This document shows positions 23,803 through 36,700 of a stretch of 64,000 nucleotides of DNA, in pieces. The stretch is from Odontesthes bonariensis (Eukaryota; Chordata; Actinopteri; Atheriniformes; Atherinopsidae). Location: contig NC_134509.1 in assembly GCF_027942865.1 (NCBI RefSeq), positions 10,189,754 to 10,253,753 of the forward strand. Reading direction: 5' to 3'. The stretch's first letter is position 1. Each line of letters opens with the position of its first letter. Below the pieces are notes generated by a model. It searched no databases and had not been told where the DNA came from. It saw nothing but the letters and a program-made list of their open reading frames with translations. A program made the position numbers and the translations under genes.

Positions 23803-24732
23803 CTTAAAGGGGAACTCCGGGGCATTTGAAGCGTGTTTCCATTGCTAGAGGTTGTCAAATACTGATACTAGGACACAGAGAGGTCCAGATCTGTGCTCCC
23901 TGTGTGAAGATCGCTCTGTCCGCACAGCATGTCATGCGAGGCTAATACGTGGTGGCTAAGGGGCAAGCGCTAACCCTTCCACGTAAAACAACAACTTGCA
24001 CACTGCAGAAACGTCACACCACTTTATAACCCATCCGACAATAAAGTCACAAGCCTTACCATCGAAACCATATGCATGGTTCTTACATTACTGGCATGGG
24101 GACGTTACAAAACAACTTTATAAACAGCATGTAACTCACCGGCTGGTTGTAGGCTCGCGCATGTGAAAGCCCAAAAGAGTCGATGGAGAATAATCCCATA
24201 TACAAAACAATTATCTTCTCTAGAAAAACTGCGTTCAAGTATTTAAAACATTACAAGAATATTACTGGGCATGTATTGTTGTAATGTTTTAAATACTTGA
24301 ACGCAGTTTTTCTAGAGAATATAATTGTTTTGTATATGGGATTATTCTCCATCGACTCTTTTGGGCTTTCACATGCGCGAGCCTACAACCAGCCGGTGAG
24401 TTACATGCTGTTTATAAAGTTGTTTTGTAACGTCCCCATGCCAGTAATGTGAGAACCATGCATATGGTTTCGATGGTAAGGCTTGTGACTTTATTGTCGG
24501 ATGGGTTATAAAGTGGTGTGACGTTTCTGCAGTGTGAAAGTTGTTGTTTTACGTGGAAGGGTTAGCGCTTGCCCCTTAGCCACCACGTATTAGCCTCGCA
24601 TGACATGCTGTGCGGACAGAGCGATCTCCACACAGGGAGCACAGATCTGGACCTCTCTGTGTCCTAGTATCAGTATTTGACAACCTCTAGCAATGAAAAC
24701 ACGCTTCAAATGCCCCGGAGTTCCCCTTTAAG
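23803..24732. mobile_element. 930-bp foldback (palindromic) element
   Basis: Left arm 23803-24255 and right arm 24280-24732 are each 453 bp and reverse complements with roughly half a dozen mismatches seen by eye. The loop is only 24 bp. The outer ends read CTTAAAGGGGAACTCCGG and its exact complement; TTAA sits at both outer edges and could be a target duplication of the piggyBac type, but it is also part of the palindrome. No open frame of interest. It is a non-autonomous DNA element and, from the arm similarity, fairly young or gene-converted. Confidence 0.88.
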
Positions 24733-26511
24733 CAGACTACAACTAAGGTTTTTCCAGAGGATGTACTTGCCTTACAGGATAAAACTCTTAAAAGCTATTG
24801 TCCTGTAATAAATTGTAATATATTCATCAGATACAGTGAATTAAGCCACATGGTGGTAGACCTAAATCAGATTAACCAAATCAGTTACAGGTCAACCTAT
24901 ATAACCAACGATGTTCAAATTCTTATCAACCGACATGTTATTGCCTCAGAAATAATTATTAGAACCTCCTGAAGAACTGTGCTGTGGCCCAAGGGTTTTA
25001 CTGGACTCATAAAGCAGACTGAACTGAAGGTAAGAATAACAGGTTTATGGGTAAAACACAGTTCAAAGTTGTTTCCACAGACTAATTTATAGTCTGCTTC
25101 CAGGTGAGTGTTTTCCAAGGATGTCCCTTTGAACTGGTGGGTGCGGGTGTGGCACCCCATGTTTGCCAACAGGAATCCAGGGTTCACAGCAGGCAGCTTT
25201 TCCAGGCAGGGATTACTTCAGAGGAGAAACATGGTTAATGCTTAGATAAGGCAAGAAGCAATCAACACAATAACTTGGGCAACCGGTTGTACCACTTAGG
25301 AGTTACTACAATCTGGAGTCAGCAGGAGAAACACACCTGAATCCGGACACTTGGCCGATAAGAGTCATCCACTCTTTCTAAGAGCACATTAAGGCTGCTG
25401 CCTGTTGCAGATTGTGAAGCACTGCCACCTACTGACTACAACCAGAAGTGGGTTATATAAAATATGTATACATTCATAGACAAATATAGCCCACAAATTA
25501 CAAGGTCCCATAGTAAGAATTACACATTGAAACAACTGAACATTGGAAAAATTAGCAACTTTTTCATTTTTTGTGTGAAAAGGTAACAAAGCAACAGGCC
25601 AAATGTGACCCATTAAAAATTAAACAGTGAGACAAACATCCATTGATAAAGTAACGGAGTGATTGAATTGTAACACCTTTCTTCCACTTTTTTCCCCCCT
25701 CCCTATTAAACAGAGCAAATTGAGCAAAGCACTGCAAAGCTTTACGTGGCCCACCCACACACATGGGGATGCAGTTGACCTGATCGTTTCCTGATGCAAA
25801 TGTTTTAGATGTTGCAACAATTGCCGCATACTTTCTGAATGATTCTCTCAAATTGACCATGCTAGTAGCATCAGAAACAAATAACAAGGATGACAAAAAG
25901 AAGAGCGAAAGAACAAAAAATTTAGAAATGAAAATATTTACAAGCTAATTCTTTTAATCCTGAAAATGCACTCTCCTGTACAACATAAAAATAAAAAAAT
26001 CAGGCACAGAATCTTAATTATCTCAAGTAATTAACAATAATAATCAATAATCAATTAACAATATCAGCAAAAAAAAAAAAAGAAAATCTGACTTCTTAAT
26101 TTCCTCAGTTAAAAAAACTCATGAATTCCTTTGAAACAAATGTACTTTTTTCTGCACAACCAAGTTTGATGAATTTTATTCATCAGTTTCCTGGATGAGG
26201 GCCCATATTAAGTCAACGCACACCGCTCTCTAACACTAACTCACTGCCGTGAACTCAGTGTACACCTTAACCAAGTATTTTTAATACATAAAGTTCTTAT
26301 AATTGGCTTTGTTCTTAGACATTATGTTATTCATATTCTGTACTTTACTAAATAATCTATGTTCCTAGTTTGTACTTTTCCACTCTGCTCATACAAACGC
26401 AATATATGTCCAAGACTTTAAAATGACATAGTGGGATAAAGTAACTAGGTCAGATAAAGCGTCTCTATTAGGTCGGGTAGGTCTGGTACAGTAGATACAC
26501 GCCTAAAACGA

Positions 26512-26514
<3 letters not shown>
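24733..26514. other. no gene recognised
   Basis: AT-rich sequence. Short open frames at 24915-25896 on the minus strand have no domain or splice support. Confidence 0.5.

Positions 26515-26562
<48 letters not shown>
26515..26562 (+). repeat. (CA)n microsatellite
   Basis: About 24 uninterrupted CA units. Confidence 0.97.
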
Positions 26563-26565
<3 letters not shown>

Positions 26566-26639
26566 GTTTATCTAATTAATTTAAATGATTTTAATTTGTT
26601 TCTCTTTATATTCTTTTTCTGTATTTTAATGCTTCTTCC

Positions 26640-26757
26640 ACTCCCTGCTGCAATGATTTTTTTTTATGTAAAGCACTTTGAATTGTTTGTACATGAAATG
26701 TGCTATATAAATAAATTTGATATGATATATGATATGATATGATATATGATATCTCAT
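26640..26757 (+). mobile_element. LINE 3' tail fragment
   Basis: GTAAAGCACTTTGAATTG followed by GTGCTATATAAATAAA and a short GATAT-type tandem tail is the usual 3' end of CR1/L2-group LINEs or SINEs that borrow that tail. Only the last 100 or so bases remain. Confidence 0.55.
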
Positions 26758-28959
26758 CTAAAGAACATGACCAAGGACATGGATGGCCTGCTCATGTCAC
26801 TAAAAACTATCCAATTATATTGTATGTAAGGGTGGTACTTTACAGTATTTAAGGGTATGAACAAATTACCTGTGTGGTCATACTCATGGGAGAACTTGTT
26901 GTTCTGTTCAGTTACCGTCATTCTGACCTGAGAACCATCATAACTGTGTCCTTATTCTCATGATTCCATGATTATGTTAAAAATGTTTTGAGTGTTTATT
27001 GCTGCATGCTATGCTTTATTGATATAAACTCTGTAGATTACTTTTGTTTTTATCTATTTATGTATTGCTAATTTTCCCACGTTTTTCTATTATTTTGTAT
27101 CTTTCATTGTAGGTCACATTGAGTTTGTGCATTAAAACGTGCCATTTCCAAGTCTTAGAAACAAAAGTCGTGGTGGTTTCTGTTAATAAAATACTTCAGA
27201 ACAGTTGTCAAAGAGGTTTCTCTACCAACCAATCATATCGCTGTAAATGTAAAAAAAAGAAAATCCAATACACTATCCTCCCCTTCTGCGCATGCTCACA
27301 CACAGAGGAAGAGCCAGGCTCAGGTCCCACTGAAGATTTCATCTCACCGTAAAAAGGTAAAAAATAGCACAGTTTTTTTTAAATTATTTGTTGTCCTCTC
27401 AATGGTCACACGTGTAGTCAAGCTTTCATTATGCACTGTCCATGTGTAGAACACCACCGTGATACCTTGACTATTTTTCTGGATTTCACTCATGTTGTTA
27501 TGCTAACCGGCAAAAGCTAGCTAATCCAGCTAATGTTACCAAGCAGTAGTAGTTAGCTTGGGTATTTCCTCTCAAGCTAACGTCAGCATTTGTTTCTTTC
27601 CCCACCTCGTTCCGCTTGTACGATACAGCTCTGATCGATCACATTCAGACTTCCGCGCTTTCAAAGGTGTCATTACACCTGCTAAAAATACATAGAATTA
27701 ACTCCTGCTCAAATGTTATATCAATTGTTGCCAAATCCAAATGACTAGTGAACACTACTTTTATTGACGTGACAAACCAATGAAATGTGGAGGTTAATCC
27801 TCTGTCTCGGCTCACGTATGTGAGTAATTCCACTGATGCAAGTCTAAGTGCCTTACATTAATGGGCAACGCAAAGTGATTGGATTTGGAATTTTATTTTT
27901 TTTCAGTGAGTAGTAAAGTTAGAATATTTTTAAATGATCTTAACTTAGTAAAATAATTACCAGTGTTTATAATATGTCAAGGGCAGAACAATGGGATAGT
28001 TGACTTTAAAGTTAACTTCCCCTTCCCATTTAATTAATTTTTTTTGCTAACCAAAGTAAGGTCACAGAACAACTTTTAAGGTACTGTGCATTGTACACTA
28101 GTGGAATGTAAGCGTGCGTTTTAACAGAACACAGAGATAACACTTTATTTATTAAATAATTTTAGTGTTAAAACAAAAGCACTGCAATGTGGTCAATAAC
28201 AAGTGCGCTTGCAGGTCTGCTGTGCGTTCCCACAGTGGCAGCAACAGTTTGTTATGCTGGCTGAAACCAGTTTCCAGAAGAATTTGTTTAGTGGTAGTTA
28301 CCGGCCTCAAGCAGACTAGTGGTTCTGTTCCTCTCTGTTTCGCAACAAGATAGCAGACGATTGTCAACCAGCTCTATTAAAGAAAGACTTCAGTATCAGT
28401 CAGTTGCTGAGCATTTGAATAAAGCTCACTCTTAGGTGTTACCGCACATGGTTGGTATTCTTCTGCATGGATGTGCTGGATCCTTGGCTTATTTTTGCTT
28501 TGCAGGTATTGCAAAAGTTGCTTTTCGGCCAGTGCGCGAGAGACAGAAAAACTTGATGATATGTTGTTAGATTTCACACCACCTCAGTATGTATGTGATG
28601 CATTTTGTGCTCCAAGTATACTGTAGCAGTCAGCTGCACTGTAATGGAGTTGCTGCACCCTCAGCTGGACTAACTGCATTATGAGTTTATCTGAAATTTA
28701 CCCAGGCTTTTCTTCCTGCATTACAAGTTCTGAACAGTCGCTGTGAGGATGCATGTTAAAGAATGTATGGCGGGTGTCAAAATCTACGAATGAAATTCGG
28801 CACCAAACTGTAAACTCACTTGTGTTCTGTGTGCGTGTGTTTATTTGCTCGGCGTCAGCTCTTAGGAGCTTATCATCAACAGTAAAGCTGTATAAGCATC
28901 GGGTTGACGGGACTGAAGGAAGCAGCGTGTCGTATGTGGAGCTGCCTGCTGAAATCGCC
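26758..28959. other. upstream region of cdk2ap2, no other gene recognised
   Basis: Moderately mixed composition. The sequence before ATG 28960 is open in frame back to 28753, but nothing in that stretch resembles CDK2AP proteins, so I treat it as 5' UTR. No TATA box could be assigned. Confidence 0.45.
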
Positions 28960-31900
28960 ATGAGTTACAAACCCATCGCTCCTGCACCGTCTGGCTCCAA
29001 CCACACGCCGCCAGGTACTGTCAGACCATGCAGGCCTAATGTTGTTCTTGCAGGTATCAAATCTTTGCCCGTCCGTGGTCGTGACACGAAACATCATCAA
29101 ATCTATACTCAACTTTCCACAAATAGCCACAGAAGCAATACATTATCATCATTTTTTTTTCTTTTTTCGTCCGTTTTCTAAGAACAGGCTGATATCTTTG
29201 TCACTTTTCTTCAATTACTCACCTCATAGTGAGAATTGGAAAGAGATTGATGGTTATATTCATGATTAAGAATAACTGGTGAGCAGTAATGACATAGTGA
29301 ATGAAACATTTGTTTCTTGCCACTATTTTGTCTTCTAAGCTCGGGCTTTTAGTGTGGTGCTCCTTTCTCTTCTGCTCAGGCTCTTCGGTGCCCTCTCCAT
29401 CTCTTCCCTCGTCATCCAACTTTAGGCCAGCTTTCAGTGACTTCGGTCCACCCTCTATGGGCTTTGTTCAGGTTTGTCTGCAGCACACACACACACGCAC
29501 CCATAACACTCCTCTCAGACAAAAGCTCCCAACATCATGGATTTAAAAAAAATAATAATACATATTTTTTTAGGCAACTTGGCATATGTCATTCAATTTT
29601 CATATTATTTTCCTAAGACGGAATAGAACATGTGTCACATAATCCTATTTGTTTGAAAAAGAACGGATAAATGGCCGTGACTTATTTTATGAAGGACATG
29701 GCCTTTACTTGTTCCTGCACAAATATTGTTTTTGGTGTATTGAAGTTTGTTTTCAATGCATTAATCAGGAAGTTGAAAAAAAAGTCCCAGTCAACAGTTG
29801 GGCCTAGACTGAATTCTTTGACAATGCTCTCACGAGAGACAAAAGGGTATTGAGATGCTCACTTGCAGGACATTTAAATAGATCTCATTCTTAGGTGAGA
29901 CCTCTGACTTGATTCGCACCTGTTCCTGTTAATTCGCCCTCAAACATGTTCAAACATTTGAAGTAGCAGCAGTAAAACAAGCCCTTCTGTTCAAATCATT
30001 CTACATGTAGTGGAGAGCTGCAGCTGTCTGTGCTCTCCATGCTCGGAGTCAAATAGCCGGGGGGGCGGCGGCTGAGTGTGCTTTACTGGAGTGAATAATA
30101 GCCCAAATAGGCAGGTTTCTGTTACTGCTAGATGAATTTAAAACCATGAAAGGAGGAATATAATTGGTACGTTTGCATTACTTATTGATTGTCTTTTAAT
30201 CGATACATCTAAAAACATTCAGGTCCTTTCTTTGAAGTTGTTATGGCTTCATTTATTAGTACTGCCATACCACAGGAATGCCTCGAGGGAATTTCTTAGA
30301 ATTTAGTGCTAACTTATATACGTACGCCTAAACTTAAGATTGAACTGGTTAGTTTGATTGTCAGACATTATTGTTACCTCACGAACGATGTTTTCGGCAG
30401 TAACTCCACGATTCCACGATGATTTTGAAGAAATTTGAAAGACACAGTTAAGTGGCATGTATATCTAAAATTATGATTGCACGCCTGTACTGAACACAGC
30501 AACACAGGTACGTGTCTCCCAAAGCTGCATTACCAGTCCACATTTTACCACAGTAAGCACATGAGATACATTTTTAAAAAAACAATATTTTGTTTGTTAG
30601 TAGACCATGGTTTCACTTTAGTGCCGAGGCTTTTGACACATTTGACCCATGGTCGATGAAAAATGAAAATGCACGGTAAGAATAGCAAGCTGTGAACCAT
30701 GAAAGAAAATCCCAACTCCCTTTTCAGGGGAGCTTGTGTCTTATTAACAGAAGTTGAGCCTTTTTGGGTCATGTACCGTTGTGTTGGGGGTGAAGGCCAG
30801 TCTGCTGTGCAGAGGGTGTATAGATGTTTATCTTGTGTGCACAAGCTGACCTGTGAAAGAGCTGTGCCTTCAACAGTCAGTGTAGCGCTACATGGCCCTG
30901 GATGGTTTTCCTCTGTTTCCAAGCAAACTCGGCTCCTTTGTGTCATCAGAAGGTGGCGGTATGCTGTAAGTTTGGTTTAGTGTGCTCATCAAAAGCTGCC
31001 AAAGAAGGCACAGTGGTGGGTCACCTGAAATGAGAACTAAATGCAAACATGAAAGTCAGTCTGGCAACATGAAAAAAGTACCTCAAAACACACAAAAACA
31101 TTGATGGAAAGCTGATTACAGTCATGGATAGAAGCTTGTGTTTTTCATCAAAATCAGCTTCACTGACTAAAAACATGGTAACATGCAGGGAAGTTGAATC
31201 TGTTTTTGGTTTCTTTCATCGACCTGCCGTACTAATGCAGAGGAACGAAAAGGACAACGTTTAACAAGCTGAAGCCAAATGAATTTTCTTTTGTTTCCCT
31301 CAGAAAAAAAAAATCCATCCAGTCCCTAAACTACCCGTGTAGCAGACATCCATAGGCCCTCGAGCCGGGTGAGGAAAAACCCCCCCCGTCGATGGGCGAA
31401 GTGAAAACACGGATTTAAACTGCAACTTAGCTTTGTTGGCAGAGCCACAACTACGAAGTGTTAACTTTAGCTCATTTCTGTGTTAGATGAGTCATCTTGA
31501 TGGATCTTCTTTTTTTTTTTCTCTCTTAACATCACATATCCGTGAAATGGCCCCAACAGCCTGTCAAAGTGTCGCAAGGGTCCACCTACAGCGAGCTTCT
31601 GTCTGTCATTGAGGAAATGAGCCGTGAGATCCGGCCAACATACGCTGGGAGCAAGAGCGCAATGGAGAGGCTAAAGAGAGGTATTTCTGCTGTGGGATCG
31701 AGTTGGTGTGTGTGGATGTGTGTCAATACTCGTCTTTAACTGCAACCTTAAAACCACAGTTGTGGGAAATATATCAGGTTGAAATAAACTGCAACTATTC
31801 ATTTATTTGTTCTATCCCTTATTTGACCAACTATGGCAGTGTTGGACCTGTTGTTGTTGGGGGGGTAGACTCGGGCCGGCAGAGTTGTCTTTGCTCTAAT

Positions 31901-32016
31901 CTGCTCATCTCTTCTGTTTATAATGGACGTTGTGTTTGTGTCGTGCAGGTATAATCCATGCCCGTGCACTGGTCCGGGAATGTCTCGCAGAAACGGAGAG
32001 AAGCGCCCGCACATAA
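28960..32016 (+). CDS. cdk2ap2: cyclin-dependent kinase 2-associated protein 2 (DOC-1R)
   Basis: A small nuclear protein of the DOC-1 family that binds CDK2, and in mammals is also reported with chromatin-remodelling complexes (family knowledge). Four coding exons: 28960-29014, 29380-29471, 31560-31680 and 31949-32016, all with GT/AG introns and matching phases, giving 111 aa. It starts [13 protein letters not shown] as in mammalian CDK2AP2, passes through [13 protein letters not shown], and ends with the conserved block [20 protein letters not shown] then [15 protein letters not shown] and SART. The amino end and the ALVREC form fit CDK2AP2 better than CDK2AP1. The middle low-complexity part is shorter than in human (111 versus about 126 aa). 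It is convergent with aip. Confidence 0.93.
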
Positions 32017-32193
32017 CCTTTTGGAAAGATCCCTTCACCTCACACCCTCTTTATAGAAGTCTGCCCTCATCACGGTCCCCATCGGAAGTTTTACAAGCAA
32101 TCCTCTTGCTTCCGCCGTGTGCTTTCTTTGTTGGCTTGTGTTCACCGTTCACTGCATTTCACCCAGCTCATTTTGTCACTGTCTGCAACATGC

Positions 32194-32226
32194 TGGGCGG
32201 GCGGGCGGGCGGGCGGGGGGGGGGGG
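32194..32226 (+). repeat. GGGC repeat and G-run in the cdk2ap2 3' UTR
   Basis: Several GGGC units followed by about 13 Gs, 180 bases after the cdk2ap2 stop. The G-tracts satisfy the usual G-quadruplex pattern on the sense strand. Confidence 0.85.
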
Positions 32227-32758
32227 CGTATGCAAAACCAAATTTTGTACCTACTTTAAGAGTGCGTGGAATTTCTGCACATTTTCAAGTCCAGATGAGT
32301 GAAATCGCTTGTAAACTAGTCAATAATGCTTATTTCTAACAGTTGGCTTAAATTTTTTTTTTTTTAACCATGAAATCAGTTTTCGAACCCGCTCCGATCC
32401 TCTCGTTTATATTTTGAACGTCACCCAACGACCACTGAACTTTTTTTTTTAACAGTTTTTAAGTTCTACCATTTGCATTCAGCCCTGCTTTGTCATAAGC
32501 AAGCAAACATTAGACACCCCCCCCATTCCCAAGAACTATGTACATCTCAAGTCAGTTTGTTAGTATGGAAATTTTGTAAAACAGATTTTTGCAGTTCAGT
32601 ATGTATATCTTAATTAAATAAGAAAAAAAAAACTTCTTCAATCATTATTTGGATTAACGAATCATCTAAAAACTGCACAAAACACACACAAAAAAATTTA
32701 CTTTTCAATGCATCGTGTAAAAGAAGACTAAAGAAATACATGGCTGGAGTTCACCAAA

Positions 32759-32764
32759 TTTATT
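32759..32764 (-). terminator. candidate poly(A) signal of aip
   Basis: AATAAA on the minus strand about 1 kb past the aip stop. It is the first canonical signal I noted with plausible spacing, and would make the aip 3' UTR run to within about 740 bases of the cdk2ap2 stop. Confidence 0.45.
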
Positions 32765-33764
32765 TTCAGTTACACAATCACAACCTCCGTAATAATCTCA
32801 CTTCAGACGGGCTAATGACCCCCCACGTCACATGTGATGAGTAGCTCTGTAAGTGAGGAAGATGCTGTGGGTTTTTTCTGAGTACATCTGGACAACAGCA
32901 ACAACAAAATAAGATATATATATTTTTTAAATACATGTAATAGATACATAGGAGAAAGCAAAGAAAACACAAGCGTGTGTGTGTTTTACATGATGATTGT
33001 CACAGACCACCTCTGCCTCATGTCCCACGCTCCATGTGGTGATGGTGCTTCAGCTGTGAGCGGGTTGGCGACGGTGTGCACAACATGTGTGTTTTACCCC
33101 CCCCCCAAAAAAACCAACGCATTTCTGCAGGGAGAGCATATCTGTGTGAATTTAGATTCCACTGCAATCTTGACCAATAACTACACAAAATCTTAAGGAT
33201 TCTGACAGCTTTTCAGAGAAGAAAAAATAACATTCATAACCTGGTATCTAATGCTATGGTTAAAAAAAAAAAAAGGTAGTGAATAAATCATTAAACAAGG
33301 GAATAAAAAATATCCACCTGGAGTAAGTTGTGAAAGATATTGTTACAGTTGAAATTCTGCCAGATGCTCACAGCTAGGAGCAAGTTGTTTACCAAGAATG
33401 TTAAAAAAAAAAAAAAAAAAAAAAAGTCTCAAACCTTGGAGGCAAATTAAAACAAAAACTAAATTTTCAGAGTTCAAGGCTCTGCAGGGCAATGCTGACC
33501 TAACATTTCTAATGGGGCTGGGACCTTTTTTTTTTTTTTAAGTCTGGCTGATAACAGGATGTTCCAATCAAAGCCCTTTTTTTTTGTTTGTTTTTTTACA
33601 TTTTACTTGTGAATTCAGATGAGTAAGGCAGGAATGACAGTTGTGTAAAAGTGTGATGGAGAGCAGGTTGGCAGCGTGTTTGGCTGGGATAAACTAAAAC
33701 ACCAAGAGTGTCTTCTGTTTGTCCTCCCTCTTGAAATTCATTGGCATGCTCGAGTCTGATCGGT

Positions 33765-36700
33765 TCAACCCTGTGATGGGGGGGAGAAACATAAGATATT
33801 TGATTACATTAATGCTTATTTCAATTAAACATTGTCTGTTCATGAAGAGGACAATTGGAGAGAAAGAGCCCAAACTAACTGGACTGACCGTGGTAGCAGT
33901 GGCTGGCCGTGTGTTGAAGTCAAACAGGCCCTTGTAACGACCTTTTTCCTCCTTCTCTTTGGAGCGGAGCTTGTCCTCCATGGCCCTCAGCTCCTTGGAC
34001 ACCGACGGTCCCAGGGAAGGGTCCAGTTCCAGCACCTTGGCAAAGTCGGCTCGAGCCTCCGTCTCATTCCACACCGCAGCATGAGCTTTAGCGCGCTTGT
34101 AGTAGGCCTTCACGTTGTCTGGTTGGGGAAGGAGAGAAGGTTTAACGGGAAAGATCAGAGCAACGCCAAGAACACCGATCAACACACCACTGTCAGTTCA
34201 ACCAAATTTGAAAAGAATGTTACCCAGCTCTAAAGTTCAATTATTTTCTTCTGAGAAGTGACGATACGGCAGATAATAAATTAATAAGCAACTTTAGGGA
34301 TGGAAAAGGCTGCTTAAAGTGTCACATACTTGTCATTTTCATCTGAACTTTTATCAGATACAGACACCCCAAAAGGTGCCTCGTTAATTATGATTTACTA
34401 AAAATACTTAGCAGCTGTTTAAGGCAAACTTTAAAGTGCATTTATACATTTGAGCTTCAGTCTGGTCAGGATTGGCTTGCAAATATGGCCCAGAATCCAT
34501 ATTTTCCAAGAAAGGAAAAAGATCACCAAGAACATAATCAAATGGGCAGTAATTTCAAGATGAGCGACGTAAACTATCTGATTTGGGGAAAAACTAAAGT
34601 GAGCTGTGTTGGAATGACACAATTGACAAATTATAATTAAATAAATGAACAAATAATAAAAAATAAAAAAAAACTTGACCCACTAATCTGTAATAACAAA
34701 AGTTGATGTTGTAGATAAAATGGATCATAGCTAGACACGGCACAGTTTAGCTTCTGTAAACATGGACAACCAGTTTTAGGAAATTAGCTGTTAATATGAA
34801 CAAATCCATGACTAATCAGTTAATGTGACAGCCCATTATATGAGTATAGTGTCAATATGCCTATTTTTCCCCAAACCAAGACCAATCTGCACTTTGTTTA
34901 TCATAAGTAACCGCAGTGTGCTGTGGGGACTAAACCTCTGCCTGTTTCTAAACAACAACAACAAAGCCTTACTCTCATATTTGAAGACCAAGGAGGAGCA
35001 GTGTTCAATGACATCATAGTACTGGCCCAGGAGTAACTGGCACTGACAGTAATTGAGAAGCAGTGGTGTGATCATTTGGTCAAACTTTATCCAATTTTCA
35101 TCTCCAGGATGCTCCTGAATGGAGAGTGAAAAACCAGACAGAGGAGTGAAGAGAAGCTTGGATTCACATTGTTGCAGTCTGACTGTCGATAAAACAACAG
35201 ACAGGATCAAATAAGTCAAGTGCAAACTAAAACACCAAGATGTCGCTGTGTTCCAGCTCACTAAACTGAACCACAGAGGACCGAATGTCCCCTAACCTTC
35301 ATCTGCAAGTTTTTGAGGCAGGCAATGCCATTGTAGTACTTCTCTGAAGCTTCCTTAATTTTGCCTTGTTTGAAGAGCATGTTGCCCTCCTCATGGACAT
35401 GAGGCACAAAGTTGAGCTTCTCCTTATCAGTCATAGCCCACATATCCAGCTGGAAGGAACCGGGTGGAAGAACCTGAGCAGACAACAAGATGGGAGATCA
35501 ATGGCCCCTGCAGCAGCAAAACGTAATCCTGCATGAATTTTTTACATATCCCTTTCAGTTTATGATGTGAACTCTCTGAGGATCTGTATTAAAGTATCAA
35601 TTGATCAGTTTTACAATTTACTTATTTTATCATTCATGCTTGTTCACTGTTTTGATGGTGAAGCTTACTTAGTTTAGGATTTTACTAACGAATAAATAAA
35701 AAGACGTCAGTCAGCAAGAGAAAAGTATTGTAAGAGCATCAAAAGCTACAAAACTCAGGCACTGTCTCCTGCCCGTTACCTCCAGCAGCTCAATGGTGAA
35801 GACGAGAGGCTGTGGGTTGGCCTGAAGATGATCCAAGTCTTTGTGCCCTAAAGAGTGGTGGGAGTGGATCTGAGCAATTCCACAGCAGTGCCTTTGGCCC
35901 TCCAGAGGGTCCTTGCCAGCGCTAATGTTTCTCAGGGACTGGGACACAAGCGGGTACAACGCTGTGTGCTGAAATTTGACAGAAAGCAGTCAGCGCTGAG
36001 GGAAAAAAAGCAACTTGTCATCAAATCCAGTAATCACCAGGGCTCTAACCTTTATATCGCAGGTAAATTCTGCAATCTCGCCTTGTTTCATAGTGATGAC
36101 AACTCTTTCCCATGCAGCCAGTTTGAACTTCTTGCCCAGGATGAGCTCCATAGGTTTGCTATGGCCCTCCATGCTTCTGGAGTCATCCAGCACGGTGCCA
36201 TCACACAGGCTGGTGCGGTAGTGAAAGACCACCTGGTATACAAACAAGTAAAAAAACATGGGTACAAACACAGACAAGGACAGGCGGTTGAAATAAGTAC
36301 TGTGGCGTCACAAGAGATGGGTGTAGCTCAGGGGTCTTCAACGTTTTTCAGGCCAGGGACCCCCAGGATGGAGAGTTGGAGCAGGGACCCCCCTACTATT
36401 TATATGGCATACAATTGTGTTTTATATTTAACGGGGGCCTAGTGCCATGTGTAAACATAGCTACTCTGTTATTGTACATTCAACACTGAGCTATTCAAAT
36501 AATCCACAGATTTTAACTTTAAACATGCATGTAGATGGGACAATGAATCCTCAAACCATCTGTGGATGGCACGTTTGCACACAATTTGTGAGAAAAAAAT
36601 TGTTTGAAAAAATAATTAAAAATTTTCTAATCAGCCAAAGATTTCGCGACCCCCCTGCAGTACCTCCGCGGACCCCCTGTTGAAGACCTCTGGTGTAGCT

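Noticed and set aside
23803-24732. piggyBac element proper
   Set aside because: TTAA flanks are suggestive, but they are part of the palindrome itself and no transposase or typical piggyBac terminus is present.
27119-27352. 77-codon plus-strand frame as an upstream exon of cdk2ap2
   Set aside because: No similarity to CDK2AP proteins; a non-coding first exon cannot be excluded but nothing supports it.
28753-28959. N-terminal extension of cdk2ap2
   Set aside because: Open in frame but unlike any CDK2AP protein; the ATG at 28960 gives the conserved MSYKP start.
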